From: a bacterium
GTDB taxonomy: Bacteria; SM23-31; JAUVVT01
DNA: 16,701 nt
Assembly: GCA_030616165.1 (NCBI GenBank)
Contig: JAUWXV010000057.1
Coordinates: forward strand, 1-16,701
Direction: 5' to 3'
In this document: one piece after another, positions 7,373 to 15,181 of the stretch
Layout: each line of letters begins with the position of its first letter
Position numbering within the stretch: position 1 is the stretch's first letter
Notes under the pieces: model-generated
What the model saw: the letters and a program-made list of their open reading frames with translations, nothing else
Database searches by the model: none
What the model was told of the DNA's origin: nothing
Translations under genes and position numbers: made by a program

Positions 7373-8836
7373 CTAAATAAAATCTTTTATATCATGTTTT
7401 CTGTTGGTTAAAGTGTTCTTCACCTTCGACCTTGAGGGTGTTGAAAAGCTCCATAACCGGTCCCACGATCTTTCGTTGTCCCATTCCGGTGTAGGTGGGA
7501 AATATTCTTTCGCAGGGTCTTTCATATTTTCCTTAATCGCTTCCTCATTCAACTCGATACTCAGACCCGGTCCGTCGGGTACACGAATGAATCCTTCCTT
7601 ATCGACGAGAGGCTTAGGAACGCCTGTTACCAGGTCATCATACCATGCATCATCGACATTGTGATGCTCCATGACCAGAAAATTCTCGGTAGCAGCTGCA
7701 CAATGCACGCTGGAAAACAATGTCACCGGATTGCCGGCCATATGCAGCGCCATGCTGATACCATGCTCCATAGCTAAATCGCCTATTTTCTTTGTTTCAA
7801 GGAGACCTCCGGCAGTTGCTAAGTCTGGATGACAGATCGCGATAGCCTTTTTTTCAAAGAGGTTCATAAAACCCTCTTTCAGATAGATATCTTCACCAGT
7901 CAGAATGGGCGTTTTGCAGGAGTTTTTAAGCCTCACGTACTGGTCGGTGTATTGCCAGGGCACCATATCCTCCAACCATGCCAAATTAAACTGGTCCAGT
8001 GCCTGGGCAAGCTTGATTCCGTCCTCGATTCCGAAATGGCCATAATGGTCTGTAGCAAGAGGAACTTCCCATCCTATGATGTCTCGAACAGCAGCTACAT
8101 ATTCCTGCATGATTTTCAGTCCTTTATCAGTGATGCGGATGCCGGTGAAGGGATGGGGGAGATAGGCAAATGTGTCTCTACCGTACTGATTAAACGGGTT
8201 CACGGACTGCCCTTTGGGATATGTGAGGCCCCCTTCAATCTTTCTTAACAAATTGATGCTGATGTCCATTTTGAGAAATGTAAACCCTCTATCCATCCGT
8301 TCCTTCAACCTTTTTCCCATGACTTCTGGGTTTGAACTGCCAGAAGTGTCGGTATAAACACGGATTTTATCCCTGAACTTCCCGCCAAGCATTTGCCAGC
8401 AGGGAACACCCCATGCCCTTCCTGCCAGGTCCCAGCATGCCATTTCAATGGAAACAACGCCGCCTGCCTGTCTACCATGATGTCCAAACTGTTTAATTTT
8501 CCTGAAAATCTTATCCACGTTACAGGGATTTTCACCAAGAATGCGGCTTTTCAGCATGAGCGCATACGTCGGACTCGCCCCATCTCGAACTTCACCATAT
8601 CCATATAAGCCCTGGTTAGTATCCAGCCGAATGATCCACCTTCTGCGTATGTTTGCCACTCGCATATCTGTGATTTTTAATTCGGATGGTTGAGAATTGG
8701 TATTTACTTGACCGACAGCGGCTTCAACATCAGCATCGGATAATAAAGAGCCCGCACCAAAGCCAGCCGCAGCGCAGCTTGCAGCCTTGAAAAACGAGCG
8801 ACGTGAAATTATACTTTTCGATTCCTTTTTGCTCAT
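7373..8836 (-). CDS. Tat-exported enolase-superfamily (mandelate racemase/sugar-acid dehydratase) protein
   Basis: A 487-residue protein with a Tat leader (SRRSFFKAAS at 11-20, then an alanine/glycine-rich segment). The MR/MLE fold follows, with an N-terminal capping domain (about 53-155) and a barrel. K189 lies in FLKMD. Metal ligands are D263 (TDHYGHFG), E289 (WLEDM) and E315 (TGEDIY). D337 is in HPDLATAGG, and a C-terminal histidine is at 365 (ALHMAG). A GPGLSIELNEE tail is typical of the galactonate-dehydratase-like group. AGGAGG at 8842-8847 (complement) supports the start. The D263 motif is D-H-Y-G-H rather than the D-x-H of characterised galactonate dehydratases, so the substrate may differ. 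The family dehydrates or racemises sugar acids. It is visibly richer in GC than the flanking genes. Confidence 0.82.
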   Translation of the reverse strand: MSKKESKSIISRRSFFKAASCAAAGFGAGSLLSDADVEAAVGQVNTNSQPSELKITDMRVANIRRRWIIRLDTNQGLYGYGEVRDGASPTYALMLKSRILGENPCNVDKIFRKIKQFGHHGRQAGGVVSIEMACWDLAGRAWGVPCWQMLGGKFRDKIRVYTDTSGSSNPEVMGKRLKERMDRGFTFLKMDISINLLRKIEGGLTYPKGQSVNPFNQYGRDTFAYLPHPFTGIRITDKGLKIMQEYVAAVRDIIGWEVPLATDHYGHFGIEDGIKLAQALDQFNLAWLEDMVPWQYTDQYVRLKNSCKTPILTGEDIYLKEGFMNLFEKKAIAICHPDLATAGGLLETKKIGDLAMEHGISMALHMAGNPVTLFSSVHCAAATENFLVMEHHNVDDAWYDDLVTGVPKPLVDKEGFIRVPDGPGLSIELNEEAIKENMKDPAKEYFPPTPEWDNERSWDRLWSFSTPSRSKVKNTLTNRKHDIKDFI

Positions 8837-9258
8837 AACTACCTCCTAAAATTTGTTTATTTTTATATATATATTTACAAAAATTTTATTTAATTATTCA
8901 TAATGGACATGAAAGGTCCGGTAAAACAAGTGTAGAATGCCTTCCACACAATATTGTATTATGAGAATGTCATACTATTTGAAGATACGGCTTGATTGTA
9001 ATTAAAAATTATAAACACAAAACCCAAATAATACACTTCCCTATAATCTCACTGCAGTTTACATTGCCTTCTTTTGTTATATTTAGTGATTTATCCTATT
9101 CTGGGATGTCCGAGTGATTTGGTAAGTACTGCTTGGAATTATTAATCTGTTTCGCATCACACGAATAAAACCCGATAGCAACTATAAATAACAACAAAGA
9201 ATTGATTTAATCATCACATTTTGAAATTGACTTCTGTAAAATTCTTGTCTTAAAATAT
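8837..9258. other. Gene-free spacer
   Basis: These 422 AT-rich bases lie between two - strand genes. Apart from the ribosome binding site of the dehydratase gene (8842-8847) and a weak GGAC/GTCC hairpin near 8905, I see no gene, terminator or clear promoter. The length suggests that the dehydratase has its own promoter. Confidence 0.5.
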
Positions 9259-10323
9259 TTACTTCCAGCGGATTAATCTTTCCCAATCTTTATGGGGCTC
9301 AAACTTCTTTTTACAGTTTGCAATTTTCTCACCGATAACATCTATTTTCGTAATATCACCTTCTCCCATTTTCGCATCAGCACAGTATACAAGGTGTCCT
9401 AAATTATCGAAATCATGCTCCATAATCTCTACCCCCACTCTATCAGCGGCCAGAAAATCTGTGCTTGCGATAGCAACACCGACTTCTATCGGGTCACCCC
9501 ATAATGGTCCATTTCCCTCCATTCCGACAAATCCATCGATTAAGGCTAAATCAGGGGATACATACTGTGACATACGGAATAGATTGTAATTAAAAATTTT
9601 CGGATTTTCACGAACATCTCCTTGGTGCATTTCATTTCTCGAATTATTGCCCCTTCCCAAATTCATTGGTGCTGCCATTACTATGTTTTTGAGGGATAGA
9701 GTCACCAGAGCTTCACCGTGAGTCTTCATTATTGATGCCGATATAAGATAAATATTTGGGTCGAGTAAGAGATTTGAAGTCAGAATGCGAAGGGGATGAA
9801 TGTTTCTATCAAGCATATAAAGAGGGGTGTACTGGTCATTTTGTAAGTCATAGAATTCAACATTGTATTTTCCAGCCAATTCTTCGTATCCATAATTTTT
9901 CAATGGTACTTCAAGTGGATCCCTGGTTCCAGTTCCCTCTGCAATTATTATTTTATCTTTGTAAAATGGCTCAAGAAATTCTAAAATCGCCCAGATATTA
10001 TCAACATGGGTTGATGCTAACCAGTCCTTTTCCAACACACGGGTAAAATTCGGTTTTATAACTATTTGTTTATTACCGATTGACTTCTTTATGTCATCCT
10101 CAATTAGTTTTAATGCCTCAAACATATTTGCCTTTCTGTCATTGCCTTTAATTAGGGCTACCTTTGGTCTTTGAGCAGGATTAAGCTTTTTCTTTCTTAG
10201 TTGATTGGTTCCTGAATTATTGGTGGCAATTGTGTTAGCGAGAGCGTTTAATCCTATGCCTGCTCCAAAAAGTCCATAAGGAATATTTTTTATAAAGTCT
10301 CTTCTTTTAATTTGTTTGGTCAT
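9259..10323 (-). CDS. Tat-exported DUF362-domain protein
   Basis: A 354-residue protein. The start at 10323 is chosen over an upstream in-frame ATG at 10356 because AGGAGTGAG lies just before it (10327-10335 on +), which puts KRRDFIKN, a Tat motif, at the N-terminus. The DUF362 features are KVALIKGNDRKANMFEALKLI, IVIKPNF, HVDNIWAILEFL, and SASIMKTHGEALVTLSLKNIVM, where KTH and LKN are the usual signatures, then LIDGFVGMEGNGP. No cysteine cluster for an iron-sulfur centre is visible. DUF362 proteins are common beside exported sugar and uronate enzymes in uncultured bacteria, but their reaction is not established. It lies 145 bases downstream of the UxuA-like gene and may be co-transcribed with it. 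Confidence 0.78.
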   Translation of the reverse strand: MTKQIKRRDFIKNIPYGLFGAGIGLNALANTIATNNSGTNQLRKKKLNPAQRPKVALIKGNDRKANMFEALKLIEDDIKKSIGNKQIVIKPNFTRVLEKDWLASTHVDNIWAILEFLEPFYKDKIIIAEGTGTRDPLEVPLKNYGYEELAGKYNVEFYDLQNDQYTPLYMLDRNIHPLRILTSNLLLDPNIYLISASIMKTHGEALVTLSLKNIVMAAPMNLGRGNNSRNEMHQGDVRENPKIFNYNLFRMSQYVSPDLALIDGFVGMEGNGPLWGDPIEVGVAIASTDFLAADRVGVEIMEHDFDNLGHLVYCADAKMGEGDITKIDVIGEKIANCKKKFEPHKDWERLIRWK

Positions 10324-10392
10324 TTTCTCACTCCTATGATAAAATGTTCCACTCATAGATTATTAGTTAAATATATTAATTAAATAGTATTA

Positions 10393-10425
10393 ACCATAGA
10401 GACGTATAGAAAACAGAGAGAATGA
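10393..10425. repeat. Degenerate dispersed repeat
   Basis: ACCATAGAGACGTATAGAAA followed by ACAGAGAGAATG resembles the reverse complement of the CTCTGTG series at 1735-1763. It shares AGAGACGTAT with the reverse complement of about 7300-7310. It looks like a decayed member of a genome-wide intergenic family. Confidence 0.35.
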
Positions 10426-10468
10426 AAAATCTACTGTCTCAGCAAGTTTCTTTTATTTCAGTAATTAT

Positions 10469-11620
10469 TTACCCCCCCCCAACCTCCTCGTTTGCCCTTT
10501 CTAAGAGTGCCCTCATATATCCGATGCTATAGGCAAGACCGACTCTGCGGCCACCTACGATATTCGGCACATGGTCTGCTATCACTGCACCGTCGAAATT
10601 AACTTCCCTGAGCGCCTTCATAACCTTATAAATGTCCATATAGCCGTCATCAACAAAGGTCTCGATAAAATGTGGCAGAGGAGCATTTATATTTCGAAGG
10701 TGGACTTTGAAAATCTTGCCGCGTTCGCCAAAGTAACGAATAGTCTGTAATACATCTTCTCCCATAAGCTCTCCCCCCTCGAGCCAGCAACCAACGCATA
10801 AACATATACCCACGTTAGGACTATCGGCGATTTCCAGAGCCCGTTTGTAACCATCAAAACTGCTGAAGATACATCGTGGAACACCGCCCAATATTGGCAC
10901 AGGTGGATCATCTGGATGAATACCTATCCTTATACCGACCTCCTCAGCAACTGGGACCACAGCCTTGATGAAATAGGTATAATTGTTCCAAATCTCCTCT
11001 TCTGTGTAAATACGATTGTGTGTTAGAGGACCCTTAAAACGCTTCCTGCTCCACCTGCCCTCCTCGGCTTTATCCAAATCAAATGCCCTGGCGCTTGCCC
11101 CACCGCGGGTTTGTTCACGCTCTGTGCTCCAGATTCCATTGCCCATATGAGCATAAGTCGTATAATAGATGCCGGCTTTGCTCAAATTACGGAGGTAGCT
11201 CTTATATTCTTCGATTTTTGCGTCACGACCGGGAAGGTTCTGTGTAACCTCCTCCATGTTATGAACGTCGCTGTTACCTATGTTCCATACCTTTAGTCCC
11301 ACGGCCTCAACCTTTTGACGTAATCTCAGGAAATTCTCGTAGGTCGCTGCCTTTCCAGACGTCCCCATAGTTACATATTCAACCCCGAGCTGCTTGACGA
11401 GTGTAAGGTCTTCGTCACTTGGTTTGGAGGATAACTGCGCTGCAAGCTTTATATTTGAAGTATTTTTTTTCGCCGCTTTGCTGATACCTGTATGTAATAA
11501 TAAAACTTTTCCTCCCAGAACACCAGCAAAAACTAATTTGCCGAATCTCCTTCTTTCGGGATTAAATCTTACATTTATTATTTTTTCTAATGCTCCTTTT
11601 AATTTTTTATAAATGTTCAT
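10469..11620 (-). CDS. Mannonate dehydratase-like protein (UxuA family) with Tat-like leader
   Basis: A 383-residue protein. The start at 11620 is set by AGGAGG at 11628-11633 (complement), in preference to an ATG 33 bases upstream. Residues 22-46 (ERRRFGKLVFAGVLGGKVLL) resemble a Tat leader. The xylose-isomerase-like barrel carries UxuA hallmarks: GIWSTEREQTRGG (162-174), H235-PDDPPVPILGGVPR (235-249), GICLCVGCWLEGG with C275/C278 (271-283), H307 in VHLRN, and IADHVPNI with D349. These are the expected metal-binding histidine, cysteine and aspartate positions. UxuA converts D-mannonate to 2-keto-3-deoxygluconate in uronate catabolism. Export would be unusual, so the leader could instead be a pseudo-signal. 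The gene ends in a G9 tract encoding GGG just before its stop. GC is higher than in the surroundings. Confidence 0.8.
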   Translation of the reverse strand: MNIYKKLKGALEKIINVRFNPERRRFGKLVFAGVLGGKVLLLHTGISKAAKKNTSNIKLAAQLSSKPSDEDLTLVKQLGVEYVTMGTSGKAATYENFLRLRQKVEAVGLKVWNIGNSDVHNMEEVTQNLPGRDAKIEEYKSYLRNLSKAGIYYTTYAHMGNGIWSTEREQTRGGASARAFDLDKAEEGRWSRKRFKGPLTHNRIYTEEEIWNNYTYFIKAVVPVAEEVGIRIGIHPDDPPVPILGGVPRCIFSSFDGYKRALEIADSPNVGICLCVGCWLEGGELMGEDVLQTIRYFGERGKIFKVHLRNINAPLPHFIETFVDDGYMDIYKVMKALREVNFDGAVIADHVPNIVGGRRVGLAYSIGYMRALLERANEEVGGG

Positions 11621-11951
11621 TGGATAACCTCCTTTTGATAGCCAAAATAACATAACTTATTCAATTACATCCAACTTGAGTGAGAGAAAAGAAGATGAAA
11701 TTATTATTTTTTGAAGAGTAATCCAGGCGAAAGTACAATATGTAAATAAATATCAATTATCTCATTTAGAATTGTGGTTCTCTCTAATATTTAGTTGTAT
11801 TATAGATAATACTATGTATATAATAAATATGAATCGAAGTATGCCATAAGAAAATTAGGTTCATGTTTTCGCAGGAATGATAAACATTTCACACTTATTA
11901 TATTATATAAAATTTATAAATATAAAAACAGAAAAAGTAGGAACTAAAAAA
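11621..11951. other. AT-rich upstream region
   Basis: This is the region upstream of the UxuA-like gene (transcribed leftward) and the transposase stub (rightward). It contains the ribosome binding site at 11628-11633 and otherwise AT-rich DNA. I see no confident promoter. Confidence 0.4.
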
Positions 11952-12080
11952 GTGAAAATAAAAACTGAATTTACGGCTAACAATTTAACAATTTTTGGGG
12001 GATATTTCAACATTTTTAATTTATTTGTTAAATCAAATGTGTTTAAAAAATTTAAAGTGGGTCCAATTAGGATACCATAA
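11952..12080 (+). pseudogene. Truncated transposase N-terminus
   Basis: A 42-codon remnant beginning at GTG 11952, with TAGGA about eight bases upstream. KIKTEFTANNLTIFGG-F and then F-KSNVFKKF match the opening of DDE transposases of the IS4/IS1380-like kind (TxxLTxFGGL...LFxxL), which are normally about 400 residues or more. It stops abruptly after FKKFKVGPIRIP, where the rest of the protein is missing. It is a relic of an insertion sequence. Its ends cannot be defined, and the family assignment is from pattern memory. Confidence 0.4.
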
Positions 12081-12137
12081 ATTTATTTAAAACTGTAGAT
12101 TATTATATAGCAAATATTTACAAGAATCAACCGTTTT

Positions 12138-12164
12138 CCTTACAAGCAAGAGGTCACTGATTTC
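12138..12164 (+). other. tRNA-Val(UAC)-like fragment, possible attachment-site remnant
   Basis: Positions 12138-12164 read like the anticodon loop, 3' anticodon stem, variable loop and T-stem start of bacterial tRNA-Val: CCTTACAAG (anticodon UAC at 12140-12142), GCAAG, AGGTC, ACTGATTTC. The 5' half of a tRNA is absent, and beyond 12164 the T-arm is not restored. A terminator follows at 12195. A 3' tRNA fragment is the classical footprint of integration into a tRNA gene, but divergence after the T-stem keeps this uncertain. Confidence 0.4.
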
Positions 12165-12194
12165 CGCCATAGGTGAGTCCCCCTCCGGCAGGCC

Positions 12195-12222
12195 AGTCCG
12201 CTATTATATTGCGGATTTTTTA
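12195..12222 (+). terminator. Rho-independent terminator
   Basis: AGTCCGC (12195-12201) pairs with GCGGATT (12211-12217), with a 9-base loop and a T6 run at 12216-12221. It works only in the + direction. The only upstream + features are the tRNA-like fragment and the transposase stub, so it is most simply the original terminator of a tRNA transcript. Confidence 0.75.
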
Positions 12223-12625
12223 TTTAATATTCTATTTTCTTATCAGATTTTATCATAATTTTTCATATTTCATAATACATTGTATATTATTATCTTATAT
12301 GAAATAAAAAATTTTTATTTTTTATTGATATTCATTAACCCTTATGTTATATTGTTGATTGTTAAAAATACTCTTATAATTAATCATACTGTTTGGGTTA
12401 AATAGTTGTCTTTATTAAACTTAATAATAAATTAGTTATAAACTCAATAAAAACAACACTCGATTAATTTTAACCCTACCTAACCTAGTGTTCGTTCCTA
12501 CTTATTACCCCTACTAAACTAAGGTAATATTGAATACAACGTTAGTATAACAAAGGTATTTCCAGGATTTTGTTCCTACTAATCGTCCTTGTAAATGACC
12601 AGTAATATTTTATGTTTAATTTTAA
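12223..12625. other. AT-rich gene-free region at the phage-module boundary
   Basis: No gene is found in about 400 bases. The right half holds GTTCCTACT at 12494-12502 and 12572-12580. Its reverse complement AAGTAGGAAC occurs at 11935-11944, just before the transposase stub. On the - strand there are G-rich words (TAGGTTAGGTAGGGTT). No structural genes follow the terminase here. Confidence 0.5.
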
Positions 12626-14269
12626 TTAGGTTACTTTTTCAAAAATAAACTTTATGCTGCTCTTCTTCTTTTTCGCTGCAATAGTTGGTTCTACATAAAA
12701 TGTTCCTGGTCCATCATAATGTATTCGTTGGGTTTTTCGTTTCGGTCGGTTTGGTTTTTTACTCGTAAGATATATTGCTGTAACAACTGCGTCCGTCAAA
12801 TCAGAATGGCCAAATTTATTACGGGGATGTGTAATAGAAAGTGCGTTACTTTTACTATAATACGCAATAGTTTGTATTAAGCCGCGTTTTAGTTCAAGGT
12901 TGTCTGGTAATCGTAAACGAGTTGCGATTAACAAACTTTTAAAATTAGAATATATTATGGGTAGTGCTTCACGGAATTCAACAACCAAACCAATCTTTTG
13001 TAATGCACCCTTAACCCACCCACCTGCATATCTATCTATACTTACGGAAGTGAATCCATATAATTCCTTTAAAACTTTTATTTCACTCATTATACGGTCT
13101 TGGTCTTTAGTTTGCCAAGAGCGTGTGAAGTCGACCAGGCTTACATCGTCCTCACGGTGGGAAATTGCTAAACTAAATCTGTCCCTACCGCTTAACCCTG
13201 ACTGGTCAATTCCGCACTCATAAACAACACCCTCTTTAGGTTTTACATTTCCTGCAATTACTAAACCTCTTATAATGTCATCGTAAGTAAAGTAACTTGA
13301 CTTTGTTTCAGCAAAAATTGCATTGTATTCACGGTTAAAGTTATCTATATCCCTCTCTTTTTCTTTTTTAAGGAATTTCTTACTAATGTGGGGGTTCATT
13401 GCTAATGTTCCGCCTCTTACCGTAAGTCTTTCTTTTATTTTAAATCCTTCATTGTATAAATCAAAAAATAGCCCTTGTTTGGCAGCAGGTGTGCTAATAA
13501 GTATTTTTTTAGGGTCACGGAATTGACTCATACGCGGTGTAATACTATTATGAATATCCACATCTGCTTTTACATATCCTTCACCAAAAAAGTGTGCTAC
13601 CTCGTCAAGTATAAAGCAGAAAACAGGCACACCTCGACCTACCCTGCTATTACAAGGAATTGATTTAATTATTAACCCATTTATAAATTTTAATTCGGTT
13701 GTAAGAGGAGTTCCGTCAACGTGGGTATGTAAAACGCTATTTAAAATTATATCAGTGCAATTTTTCTGAATTATGTCTTTACTTTGGTCAAGACTGGTAC
13801 TAACAATAATGCAATACCCACTTTCATTTGTTCTTAAACGCTCCCTCCAAATATGTCCCCTACATAACGTTTCATATAATGCAATTATTGAAGCCATAAA
13901 TGATTTACCACTACGTGCACCAAGACACCACACACCCTCTAATTTTTCTTTAGTTTGTGAAGCACGTTTACTTTTTTTACTTTTTAAAAGTCTTTGTGGT
14001 ACGGAAAGTCCGTATTGTCTACGCAGTAATAGTTCTTGGTTAGGATACAATGTAAGTCCAAGCAATTTTACAAACTCAATAATATCCATTGTCTTGAGGT
14101 CGTAACGTTTGTTTTTTACGGAACCAGGATTTACGGTCACTTTCTTTTTCCATCGCACTTGATTGGCCTTCACCAAGGCTAATCTTTGTCGCTCTCGTGC
14201 TTCGGGTGTTTTACCAGTTAGTTTTCCTTTTGGGTGCTTTGACCACTTTGTCTTTTTTCGTTCTGGCAT
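12626..14269 (-). CDS. Phage terminase large subunit (TerL)
   Basis: A 547-residue packaging motor protein. The ATPase domain has Walker A GARSGKS (117-123), Walker B VFCFILDE (216-223, D222/E223) and the coupling motif STP (259-261). The C-terminal RNase H-like nuclease has D355 in ECGIDQSG, D412 in VSIDRYAGGW, and D490/D493 in HSDLTDAVV. The N-terminus is basic. AGGAG at 14276-14280 (complement) supports the start. TerL pumps DNA into the prohead and cuts it. Length is normal and no frameshift is seen. It is the last gene of the leftward phage block. The portal, protease and capsid genes that normally follow are absent, and DNA beyond it is non-coding. Confidence 0.93.
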   Translation of the reverse strand: MPERKKTKWSKHPKGKLTGKTPEARERQRLALVKANQVRWKKKVTVNPGSVKNKRYDLKTMDIIEFVKLLGLTLYPNQELLLRRQYGLSVPQRLLKSKKSKRASQTKEKLEGVWCLGARSGKSFMASIIALYETLCRGHIWRERLRTNESGYCIIVSTSLDQSKDIIQKNCTDIILNSVLHTHVDGTPLTTELKFINGLIIKSIPCNSRVGRGVPVFCFILDEVAHFFGEGYVKADVDIHNSITPRMSQFRDPKKILISTPAAKQGLFFDLYNEGFKIKERLTVRGGTLAMNPHISKKFLKKEKERDIDNFNREYNAIFAETKSSYFTYDDIIRGLVIAGNVKPKEGVVYECGIDQSGLSGRDRFSLAISHREDDVSLVDFTRSWQTKDQDRIMSEIKVLKELYGFTSVSIDRYAGGWVKGALQKIGLVVEFREALPIIYSNFKSLLIATRLRLPDNLELKRGLIQTIAYYSKSNALSITHPRNKFGHSDLTDAVVTAIYLTSKKPNRPKRKTQRIHYDGPGTFYVEPTIAAKKKKSSIKFIFEKVT

Positions 14270-14300
14270 TTTAATCTCCTGTAAAATTTATAGGGTAAAA

Positions 14301-14329
14301 AAGGTCTGCATTTGTTCAATACAGACCTT
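14301..14329 (-). terminator. Terminator after the recombinase gene
   Basis: AAGGTCTG (14301-14308) and CAGACCTT (14322-14329) form a perfect 8-bp stem. Read on the - strand, the stem is followed by a run of Ts (complement of 14297-14300 continuing from the stem). It separates the recombinase from terL, so terL probably relies on read-through or its own promoter. Confidence 0.75.
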
Positions 14330-14354
14330 CATACTTTCTATTGCGTCTTACAAC

Positions 14355-14972
14355 CTATATTTCGTGTTTAAAAGCGGCTTTCACTTGTTCATCATCTATA
14401 CAAAGGTAATCTAATGTTTGGCGTTGAGTTGAATGATTAAAACATTTAACTAACGTTGTAATTGGTGTCCCGTTTCTATTTGAATGATAACCCCAAGTTT
14501 TTCTCAACGTGTGTGCACCTACCTTGGCTTTTAAACCTATTTGTTTGCACCACTTACGAACTAAATAATTAACGTGAATTGGATTTAGAAACCCTGTTTT
14601 GTTGTTGTAATTCGGTTTAAATAACGCAGTATTCTTTTTTGAATTTGAATAAGGTTTTGTTCTAAGTAGTCTCCGTATTACCGTGATACATTGATTATTC
14701 AAATATACTTTACGCCGTTTTTTCGTCTTTTTTTCGATAATAACAAAGTGTTCCATTAATTTTAAACCTTCAACTTGACCAATCGTAATTCTTACTAAAT
14801 CTACCGCTCTCAAGTTTGTGTTAATTCCAATAACGAACAACGCAAGGTCGCGTAAATTGTCTTGTAGTAACTTCTTAATTGCTTTGATGTCGTCAGGGTT
14901 TCTAATTGGTTCGATAAGTTTTGGTGTACCTTTAGGTGACGCATTGTAATTTTCACCTTTTCTCATTGCCAT
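14355..14972 (-). CDS. Small phage tyrosine recombinase/integrase
   Basis: A 205-residue, catalytic-domain-only tyrosine recombinase. The active-site set is complete: R55 (GINTNLRAVDL), H154 and R157 (KVGAHTLRKTWGYH), H180 (CFNHST) and Y189 (LDYL). A lysine-rich beta hairpin (IIEKKTKKRRKVYL, 78-91) supplies the catalytic-lysine region. There is no N-terminal core-binding domain, unlike full integrases of 350 residues or more. Such short forms, starting NP-DI--IKK-L, are known among Firmicutes-like phages and mobile elements. TCCTCC at 14981-14986 (complement) gives a strong ribosome binding site. It overlaps the upstream small membrane gene by 10 bases and is followed by a terminator. Whether it integrates this element or resolves genome multimers is unknown. 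Confidence 0.85.
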   Translation of the reverse strand: MAMRKGENYNASPKGTPKLIEPIRNPDDIKAIKKLLQDNLRDLALFVIGINTNLRAVDLVRITIGQVEGLKLMEHFVIIEKKTKKRRKVYLNNQCITVIRRLLRTKPYSNSKKNTALFKPNYNNKTGFLNPIHVNYLVRKWCKQIGLKAKVGAHTLRKTWGYHSNRNGTPITTLVKCFNHSTQRQTLDYLCIDDEQVKAAFKHEI

Positions 14973-15181
14973 TTTAAATTTCCTCCTTTTTTTGTTTTTG
15001 TTATAGTTGAACCGTACTTCAAATAATTATATAACTTTATGCTTACCTCATTCATTTTCTGAATTCCTAAGAATTTAACTTTTTGATGTCCGCACGGTTT
15101 ACGTTTCGCTGCAATTAGTAATGATAGATAGAAGATTAGCAGAACAATGTAAATGGCTGCAATAATAATTATGTATTTCAT
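14963..15181 (-). CDS. Small membrane protein, phage module
   Basis: A 72-residue protein with one strong N-terminal membrane segment (about 3-24, IIIIAAIYIVLLIFYLSLLIAA) and a basic soluble tail (KRKPCGH..., ending TKKGGNLKWQ). GGAGGTGA precedes the start. The ATG overlaps the stop of the upstream gene (ATGA at 15178-15181), and its end overlaps the recombinase start by 10 bases, so it is translationally coupled on both sides. I do not recognise a family. The orientation would leave the basic tail in the cytoplasm. A holin role is not supported by position. Confidence 0.65.
   Translation of the reverse strand: MKYIIIIAAIYIVLLIFYLSLLIAAKRKPCGHQKVKFLGIQKMNEVSIKLYNYLKYGSTITKTKKGGNLKWQ

Noticed and set aside
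11877-12080. 67-residue ORF as an intact gene
   Set aside because: The ribosome site and similarity begin at GTG 11952, and the protein is a short cut-off transposase start.
12121-12222. Complete tRNA or a riboswitch
   Set aside because: The 5' half of a tRNA is missing and the T-arm does not close. No known riboswitch core could be matched, and no + strand gene follows the terminator.
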